Below are positions 40,079-44,392 of a DNA stretch of 44,392 nucleotides, piece after piece. The DNA lies in assembly GCA_021811315.1 (NCBI GenBank), contig JAJZPF010000021.1:1-44392 (forward strand), given 5' to 3'. Numbering within the stretch: the stretch's first letter is position 1; each line of letters opens with the position of its first letter. The DNA comes from a bacterium (GTDB lineage Bacteria > Elusimicrobiota > Elusimicrobia > Elusimicrobiales > UBA9959). The notes beneath the pieces are model-generated. The model made no database searches, was not told where the DNA came from, and saw nothing but the letters and a program-made list of their open reading frames with translations. A program made the position numbers and the translations under genes.

Positions 40079-40722
40079 TTCTTTTTCAGGAAAGGGACGG
40101 TTTCGCTGCCGGGGGTCTTGAGAAAGTCCACGAGCTTCTTAAGGCGGGGCAGGGCGTCGTTCTTCGCGTAAAGGGCTTCGGCGGCGCTGAGGGCGGCCGT
40201 GCGGCCGGCCAGGCCGGTCTTCACGGGGATGGTGAAGGGGAGGTCAAGTTCGCGCGCGGCGGCGGGCTTTACGGGGAGAAGCTGCAGGCCGTCTTCGCGG
40301 GCCATGAATTCCATAACTTCGGTCTCTTCCTCGCGGTCTTTGTCGTTCTCGAGCATGGCCGAAAGCTGCCCCAGCCCGAAGAAATAAAGCGGCTCCCCGG
40401 TCAGGCCCTGGCCGGAGGTCAGCGCGCCGCGCACAGGCTCATAGTCGGCCTGCATGCGGGCTATCCATTTATCTTTCTCGGCTTCGTAGGATTCGGGCAT
40501 TACGAAGGCCAGGATATCCCTGGTGGGATCTATGTAAAGGAAGGGCTCCTCGTGCTGGACCATCTCTTCGCACTTGGGGCAGACCAGCAGGTCGAATTCG
40601 CCGCTGAGGATAAGCTCTTTTACGTCATGGTCGCGGTCGCCGCGGACCACGGTCCAGAAGTCCGCGTCGAAGCTTTCGCCGCAGTGGGGGCACTCTACCC
40701 TGAAAACGCCTTTGGTAGCCAT
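40075..40722 (-). CDS. CpXC-domain protein
   Basis: A 215-residue cytoplasmic protein. The N-terminal domain carries two zinc-type CPxC pairs, VECPHCGESFDADFW and LLVCPKCEEMV, the defining feature of CpXC proteins; the rest is an acidic helical region. Function of the family is unknown. It overlaps both neighbours (one base and four bases), so it is translated with the PLP enzyme and the nucleotidyltransferase. Confidence 0.8.
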   Translation of the reverse strand: MATKGVFRVECPHCGESFDADFWTVVRGDRDHDVKELILSGEFDLLVCPKCEEMVQHEEPFLYIDPTRDILAFVMPESYEAEKDKWIARMQADYEPVRGALTSGQGLTGEPLYFFGLGQLSAMLENDKDREEETEVMEFMAREDGLQLLPVKPAAARELDLPFTIPVKTGLAGRTAALSAAEALYAKNDALPRLKKLVDFLKTPGSETVPFLKKK

Positions 40723-42170
40723 TAGAGCGCGACTTCCTTGTTGAAAGCTTCTATCAGCCTGTCGTATTCCGCCACCATGCCGAAGGTCTCGTCCCAGAAG
40801 GACGGGTCCCAGAGCTGGCGCAGTTCGTCCGAGGTGCGGCCCTGCTGCTCCACCCAGGTGAAGTACTTCAGGTTGTGAACGGCCTTGCGGTCGGTGTAGG
40901 TGAGCTCCTTCATGTAATTGACGCTCTCGCCGAGCAGGCGGCGCTCGAAGTCCACCAGCGCGTTCTCGCGGGTGTACTTGCCCATCTCTTTTTCCATTTC
41001 CTTCAGGCGGGAGCCGTAGAGTTCCATGGAGTCGGTGAAGACGGTGACTATAACGTCGTCCTTGCCCATTTCGTAATACTTGGCGGTCTTGATAGCGCTG
41101 AGCAGGTTGGAGATGCCGGAGAAACCGAGGAGGTTCAGCTGCTCGATGACATCTTTTTTAACGCCGTACTGGGCGAGGACTTTCTTGCCTTCGGGCTCGT
41201 TGAAGAGGCGGGCGATGCGGACGCAGGCTTCGTCGTCGATGGCGGTGACCACGTCGGTGTTGCGGACATTGTGGACCCAGGGGATGTGCTTGTCGCCGAT
41301 GCCTTCTATGCGGTGCTCTCCGAAGCCATTGGAGAGGATGGTGGGGCACTGCAGGGCTTCGGAAGCGGTGATCTTCATGCCGGGGAACTTCTTCTTGAGG
41401 TAATCGCCCGCGCCGATGGTTCCGGCGGAGCCGGTGGCGGAGGTGAAAGCGGCGAGGCGGCTCTTGGGGCCTTTTATTGCGTTGAAGGCTTCTTCGAGGG
41501 CGGCGCCGGTTACGTGATAATGCCAGGTGGGATTGCCCATCTCTTCGAACTGGTTGAAGATGACGCAGTCTTTGCGGGTCTTCTTTATTTCCCAGCACTT
41601 GTCGTATATTTCTTTTACGTTGGACTCGGTTCCGGGGGTGGCGATGACCTCGGAGCCGATCTCTTTAAGCCAGTCGAAGCGCTCTTTGGACATGCCCTCG
41701 GGCAGGATGGCGATGGGGGTGGTCCCCAGAAGTTTGGAATCGAAGGCGCCGCCGCGGCAGTAGTTGCCGGTGGAGGGCCACACGGCTTTCTGGGCTTCGG
41801 CGTCGAATTCGCCGGTGACCATGCGCGGGGCCAGGCAGCCGAAAGCGGCGCCGACTTTATGGGCGCCGGTGGGAAAGTACTTGCCGACGATGCCTATCAC
41901 GCGGGCGTCTATGCCGGTGATCTCTTTGGGGATCTCGAGCATATTGACGGGGCCGAAGCCGCCGGTCTTATGGTCGTTGTGCCAGTTGATGCGGAAAAGG
42001 TTGAGCGGGTTGATGTCCCAGAGCCCGACGGGCTTGAGAGCCTTCTTTATTTTATCGGGGATAAGGTTGGGGTCCTTCATCTGCGCGAAAGTGGGCATCA
42101 CGATCTTGCGCTTCCTGCACAGCGCCGCGTTCTTCTTCACGATCGCCGCATTCACCTTAAGCTTAGCCAT
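40722..42170 (-). CDS. Fold-type II PLP-dependent enzyme of unknown substrate
   Basis: A 482-residue enzyme of the tryptophan synthase beta / cysteine synthase superfamily. The PLP lysine is probably Lys105 in PTGAHKVGAAFG; the phosphate-binding glycine loop is TSATGSAGTIGAGD; WPSTGNYCRGGAFDS is a substrate-loop segment. Sequence around these sites differs from serine dehydratase, threonine synthase and cysteine synthase, so the reaction cannot be assigned. N-terminal Lys-rich 20 residues and a 100-residue acidic helical C terminus are extra. First gene of a three-gene operon. Confidence 0.78.
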   Translation of the reverse strand: MAKLKVNAAIVKKNAALCRKRKIVMPTFAQMKDPNLIPDKIKKALKPVGLWDINPLNLFRINWHNDHKTGGFGPVNMLEIPKEITGIDARVIGIVGKYFPTGAHKVGAAFGCLAPRMVTGEFDAEAQKAVWPSTGNYCRGGAFDSKLLGTTPIAILPEGMSKERFDWLKEIGSEVIATPGTESNVKEIYDKCWEIKKTRKDCVIFNQFEEMGNPTWHYHVTGAALEEAFNAIKGPKSRLAAFTSATGSAGTIGAGDYLKKKFPGMKITASEALQCPTILSNGFGEHRIEGIGDKHIPWVHNVRNTDVVTAIDDEACVRIARLFNEPEGKKVLAQYGVKKDVIEQLNLLGFSGISNLLSAIKTAKYYEMGKDDVIVTVFTDSMELYGSRLKEMEKEMGKYTRENALVDFERRLLGESVNYMKELTYTDRKAVHNLKYFTWVEQQGRTSDELRQLWDPSFWDETFGMVAEYDRLIEAFNKEVAL

Positions 42171-42225
42171 AGAAGTCCTCCGTCCTGAATATTCGCGAAA
42201 ATCTTATTTTAATTATACAAATAAA

Positions 42226-42265
42226 ATTCCGGACAGTTCTTTAACCTACAGAACAGACCGGAATA
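42226..42265. other. Long imperfect hairpin upstream of the PLP enzyme
   Basis: ATTCCGG and CCGGAAT pair outside AGTTCT and AGAAC. It occupies part of the 335-base gap between the PLP enzyme and the next minus-strand gene; the remainder of the gap is repeat copy 3 and a terminator-cassette remnant. Confidence 0.5.
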
Positions 42266-42324
42266 GAAGACCGCGGGTGGAGCGAAGCGACACAATTCAA
42301 CTGTATTCAACAGGATGCGAAGTC

Positions 42325-42456
42325 GGGGTGGCGAGGGTATGGGCCCGTCGCTCACGGGCTCTCGCACACCGTGCTCGGCCCTCCTCTCTCGGCCTCCGCG
42401 CTTACGCAAGCGTCGGCCTCCGAGAGGTCGCTCCGAACCCATCCCCTCGCCACCCC
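42325..42456 (-). repeat. MITE-like palindromic repeat, copy 3 (inverted relative to copy 4)
   Basis: A 132-bp element with 19-base ends (42325-42343, 42438-42456) that match as an inverted repeat at 18 of 19 positions (GGGGTGGCGAGGGTATGGG). Read on the minus strand it is nearly identical to 43346-43473 and shares the core GAGGCCGACGCTTGCGTAAG. No reading frame across it looks real. Confidence 0.9.
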
Positions 42457-42476
42457 TCCGCCCAAACTCCACGTCC

Positions 42477-42494
42477 CACCCAAAACAAAACCGC
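42477..42494 (-). terminator. Terminator-cassette remnant
   Basis: On the minus strand GGCGGTTTTGTTTTGGG, the tail of the recurring terminator cassette, after the membrane protein gene. The left arm is missing, so it may not work. Confidence 0.5.
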
Positions 42495-42505
42495 CAAGCT
42501 TCTAT

Positions 42506-42985
42506 TCACTCAAAAAGGAGAATTATCAAACTTACAGCAAGGATACCAACACCAGCCACTAGCATAACAACAACATTGACCTGAAATCTGCTCCAGAGTT
42601 TAGCGCGCCAGTTTGAGAGCGCTTTCTGGGCGGCAAACGAATACGATAGAAACGCTGTAAGATATACGATCAGTATTGTAATGTCGGTACCCAAACCGTC
42701 TATTAGTCCAAAACCGACGATAATTCCCAGTACGACCGTAGCTATTTGCCCGATCGACCATCCTTGGTCGCCGGCATCCGGCTTGATGAGGCGGCAAATA
42801 ACGAACGGAATACCGTAACTAAAACCAAGGGTGGTTAAAAAAATTATGAGAGCGGATATCCCCTCTTCAAAGGTCGGCCTGCTTACCGTATGATAGGCAA
42901 TCCGGTTCCATTTGAGAATCGTCGGGGTTATAACAGATAGAAGTGTGGCGGTAGTGATAAGCACAACTCTATTAAAAAAATTCAT
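42506..42985 (-). CDS. Hypothetical integral membrane protein
   Basis: A 159-residue protein with about five transmembrane segments (3-23, 40-62, 78-96, 98-118, 137-158). The family is not recognised. Its A+T content is higher than that of neighbouring genes and it lies between two inverted repeat copies, both of which suggest transfer. AAGGA lies six bases before the ATG. Confidence 0.6.
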   Translation of the reverse strand: MNFFNRVVLITTATLLSVITPTILKWNRIAYHTVSRPTFEEGISALIIFLTTLGFSYGIPFVICRLIKPDAGDQGWSIGQIATVVLGIIVGFGLIDGLGTDITILIVYLTAFLSYSFAAQKALSNWRAKLWSRFQVNVVVMLVAGVGILAVSLIILLFE

Positions 42986-43044
42986 GTTTTCCTTTGTATT
43001 TAGGGGATATCTAGGGCGAAGGGGCCAGGTCTTTACTTTTGACC

Positions 43045-43293
43045 TTAGGTGGCGTAGCGGTGGAGGATTTCGGAGATGAAGGTTTGGTAGGGGACGCCGA
43101 GGGTTTTGGCTTTTTGTTTGAGGTGGTTGAGGTCCTGGCTGTTGATGCGGATGTTCAGGACGGCGTCCTTGCGGCGCGCGGCGATAGCGGCCGCCACCAG
43201 CTTTGCTTCGCTAGCCGGCGCGGGCACGTACTCTCCGCGCAGCAGCGCTTTCTCTATACCCAGCTCATATTTTGTCAGCTTGAACTTTTTCAT
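43045..43293 (-). CDS. Ribbon-helix-helix (CopG/BrnA-type) antitoxin-like protein
   Basis: An 82-residue protein. The C-terminal half (AVLNIRINSQDLNHLKQKAK, then VPYQTFISEILHRY) is a ribbon-helix-helix DNA-binding domain; the basic N-terminal part is typical of BrnA/CopG antitoxins. The cognate toxin, normally directly upstream, is missing: that position is held by repeat copy 4. The start ATG has no ribosome site and the -10 is only seven bases away, so the mRNA may be leaderless. Confidence 0.75.
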   Translation of the reverse strand: MKKFKLTKYELGIEKALLRGEYVPAPASEAKLVAAAIAARRKDAVLNIRINSQDLNHLKQKAKTLGVPYQTFISEILHRYAT

Positions 43294-43300
43294 CGTAAAT

Positions 43301-43328
43301 ATTGTAACACATTTGTATATACAGTCAA
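43301..43328 (-). promoter_or_regulatory. Promoter of the ribbon-helix-helix gene
   Basis: Minus strand: TTGACT (43323-43328) and TACAAT (43301-43306) spaced 16 bases, with transcription expected at or near the ATG at 43293. Confidence 0.6.
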
Positions 43329-43345
43329 GGGTCAGTCGTCCCGGA

Positions 43346-43473
43346 GGGGTGGCAAGGGTATGGGCTCGGAGCGACCTCTCGGAGGCCGACGCTTGCGTAA
43401 GCGCGGAGGCCGAGAGAGGAGGCGCGGCCACGGTGTGGCCGACGCCGTGAGCGACGAGCCCATACCCTTGCCA
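43346..43473 (+). repeat. MITE-like palindromic repeat, copy 4
   Basis: The ends TGGCAAGGGTATGGGCTCG (43350-43368) and its exact complement (43455-43473) give a perfect 19-bp inverted repeat, with GGGG just outside on the left. The interior has GAGGCCGACGCTTGCGTAAG and the hairpin GGCCAC-GGT-GTGGCC shared with copies 1 and 2. It lies between the antitoxin gene stop and the ribbon-helix-helix promoter. Confidence 0.92.
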
Positions 43474-43526
43474 GGCCCCCGACTACACATCTCGCGCGTT
43501 AAAAGTTTTTTAGAGGTGGTTGCAAT

Positions 43527-43832
43527 TCAGCGGGCGTGAGGAGTGTGGGAGGGTTTGAAGGACATTTTCAGGCCGGAGGCGGACAGGAGGCCGAGGAAGG
43601 TTTTTAGTTCGGGGTTGCCGGTTTTGGAGATGGTTTTGTAGACGCCGGCTCTTGAGAGGGAGACTTTCCTCGCCATCTGGGAGATCCCGTGGGCTCTGAC
43701 TACCTGGGCCAGCGCGACCAGCATCAGGGCGGGGTCGTTCTCCTCCGCGGCCGCGGTCAGGTAGAGCGCCGCTTCTTTCGGATCTTTAAGAACCCCATCC
43801 AGATAAGTTTCGAAACTCCGGTATTTTCTCAT
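43527..43832 (-). CDS. HigA-type addiction-module antidote protein
   Basis: A 101-residue helix-turn-helix protein of the addiction-module antidote family: FETYLDGVLKDPKEAALYLT, ALAQVVRAHGISQMARKVSL, then SRAGVYKTISKTGNPELKTF. It neutralises the toxin encoded just upstream, whose gene it overlaps by four bases, and should repress the pair from the palindrome at 44156. Confidence 0.88.
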   Translation of the reverse strand: MRKYRSFETYLDGVLKDPKEAALYLTAAAEENDPALMLVALAQVVRAHGISQMARKVSLSRAGVYKTISKTGNPELKTFLGLLSASGLKMSFKPSHTPHAR

Positions 43833-44155
43833 AAATTCCGTTTATAATCAGCCCAATAACCGAGCGCCTTTTTAATGTCTTTTGTCTGAGTGCTTTTATC
43901 CCCTGCGCAAAGCAGCACGATCAGTTCACTGCCATGAAGCCCGACATAAATCCGGTAGCCAGGCCCATAGTCGATTCTCAATTCAATAACGCCATGCCCG
44001 ATACTTTTATGCTCCCCGAAATTACCGAATTTCGCGCGGGTAACGCGCACCCGGATCTTGGACGCGGCGGAGCGGTCTTTAAGGGAATCGACGTATTCAT
44101 CGAACGCCTCAACTCCCGCTTCCGTCCTATAGACAATAACTTTTAGCGTTTCCAT
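43829..44155 (-). CDS. RelE/HigB-type toxin (phage-derived Gp49-like)
   Basis: A 108-residue small basic protein: TLKVIVYRTEAGVEAFDEYV, then RVRVTRAKFGNFGEHKSIG, GVIELRIDYGPGYRIYVG, and IVLLCAGDKSTQTKDIKKAL, typical of the RelE-superfamily toxins paired with HigA-type antidotes. Expected to cleave mRNA at the ribosome. The start at 44155 immediately follows a -10-like TACACT, so the transcript may be leaderless or start from a GTG a few codons upstream. Confidence 0.88.
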   Translation of the reverse strand: METLKVIVYRTEAGVEAFDEYVDSLKDRSAASKIRVRVTRAKFGNFGEHKSIGHGVIELRIDYGPGYRIYVGLHGSELIVLLCAGDKSTQTKDIKKALGYWADYKRNL

Positions 44156-44177
44156 AGTGTATACTATAGTTAACACT
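44156..44177 (-). promoter_or_regulatory. Operator palindrome of the toxin-antitoxin operon
   Basis: AGTGT-AT-ACTATAGT-TA-ACACT: the inner eight bases and outer five-base arms are perfect dyads. It lies between a TTGACG -35 (minus strand) and the toxin start and overlaps the -10, as expected for self-repression. Confidence 0.65.
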
Positions 44178-44203
44178 TCGTCAAGGGCCCGCGCCCCACC
44201 CAT

Positions 44204-44240
44204 AAATAGCATAGCAGGCCAACCCGACAAGGGAGTGTCG
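44204..44240. repeat. 37-bp dispersed repeat, copy 2
   Basis: AAATAGCATAGCA, then AACCCGACAAGGGAGTGTCG; 34 of 37 positions match 23734-23770. The remaining window end (44241-44392) shows no gene that I can support, only a GGCAC/GTGCC hairpin near 44352-44378. Confidence 0.8.
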
Positions 44241-44392
44241 TGCTGGAGAAAAGGCACCAGGAGAGTTTTTCCCGACTTTGACACTTAAACCCTGAAAATC
44301 CGCTTTGTCCCCTATGAAGGGGTCTGGAAAACCCGAAAGTGTAGGCACACAATCTTTCTGAATTGTGCCAATTTCTATTGACGACAAACCCG

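Noticed and set aside
42209..42584. Several short open frames rich in Arg, Pro and Ser
   Set aside because: They lie within palindromic repeat copy 3 in multiple frames and both strands; the base composition of the repeat creates them.
1..44392. CRISPR array, tRNA, rRNA or transposase
   Set aside because: No regularly spaced repeats with unique spacers, cloverleaf, rRNA core sequence or transposase motif was found on reading both strands.

Overview
The window looks like a chromosomal segment of a GC-rich (about 60% G+C), Gram-negative anaerobe. Evidence for this is an oxygen-sensitive class III ribonucleotide reductase with its activase, several outer-membrane proteins (porin, TonB-dependent receptor), many signal-peptide proteins without known homologues, and a stand-alone type IV pilin-like gene. 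The mix (major-pilin-like gene, tungstate uptake, multi-PAS sensors, families I cannot name) would fit Elusimicrobiota or a neighbouring uncultured lineage; that is an inference, since no rRNA or typing gene is present. No phage, transposase, CRISPR array, tRNA or rRNA was seen.

Layout. 0.2-3.4 kb (minus): secreted SUOX-like protein, porin and TupA-type tungstate-binding protein. 3.5-9.4 kb: a LysR regulator divergent from three aldehyde dehydrogenase genes (a P5C dehydrogenase, an ALDH7-type enzyme, and a P5C-dehydrogenase paralogue whose catalytic Cys is Gly). 9.6-13.0 kb: TonB-dependent receptor, a YraQ/DUF318 permease and a membrane protein. 13.1-14.2 kb: ssb and a C_GCAxxG_C_C protein. 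14.5-22.1 kb: secreted proteins of unknown role, an ECF sigma factor with a probable anti-sigma partner, a secreted alpha/beta hydrolase and a DUF4097 protein. 22.2-24.8 kb: an XRE regulator with its operator, an Abi_2 defence gene broken by one in-frame UGA, and two small membrane proteins, one a miniature MotA-like channel. 24.9-29.7 kb (minus): a compact deoxynucleotide cluster nrdR-nrdD-nrdG-dut, with a redoxin domain fused to NrdD. 30.1-33.4 kb: pilin, tetrapyrrole-methylase-fold protein and recG.

33.5-39.2 kb holds the most unusual part. Two consecutive, related, highly structured non-coding RNA genes each have a promoter preceded by four direct repeats at exact 11-bp spacing, and each has a boxA-like element near the 5' end. 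The two copies show compensatory base changes in their stems, which is direct evidence for a conserved RNA fold. They are followed at once by an OmpR/PhoB-type response regulator and a 1408-residue sensor (GAF plus eight PAS domains) that ends just after the phosphoacceptor His region and has no ATPase domain. OmpR/PhoB proteins typically bind 11-bp-spaced direct repeats, so I propose that this regulator controls the two RNAs.

39.2-42.2 kb (minus): an overlapping three-gene operon (PLP enzyme, CpXC protein, tRNA nucleotidyltransferase-like protein). 42.2-44.4 kb: a small accessory island with two inverted copies of a palindromic MITE-like repeat, a membrane protein, an orphan ribbon-helix-helix antitoxin-like gene and a RelE/HigA-type toxin-antitoxin pair.

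Several short repeat families are scattered between genes: a structured 78-130 bp element (four copies) whose end arms pair within each copy but differ between copies; a GGGGACAGG palindrome; a recurring terminator cassette; and two further repeat pairs.
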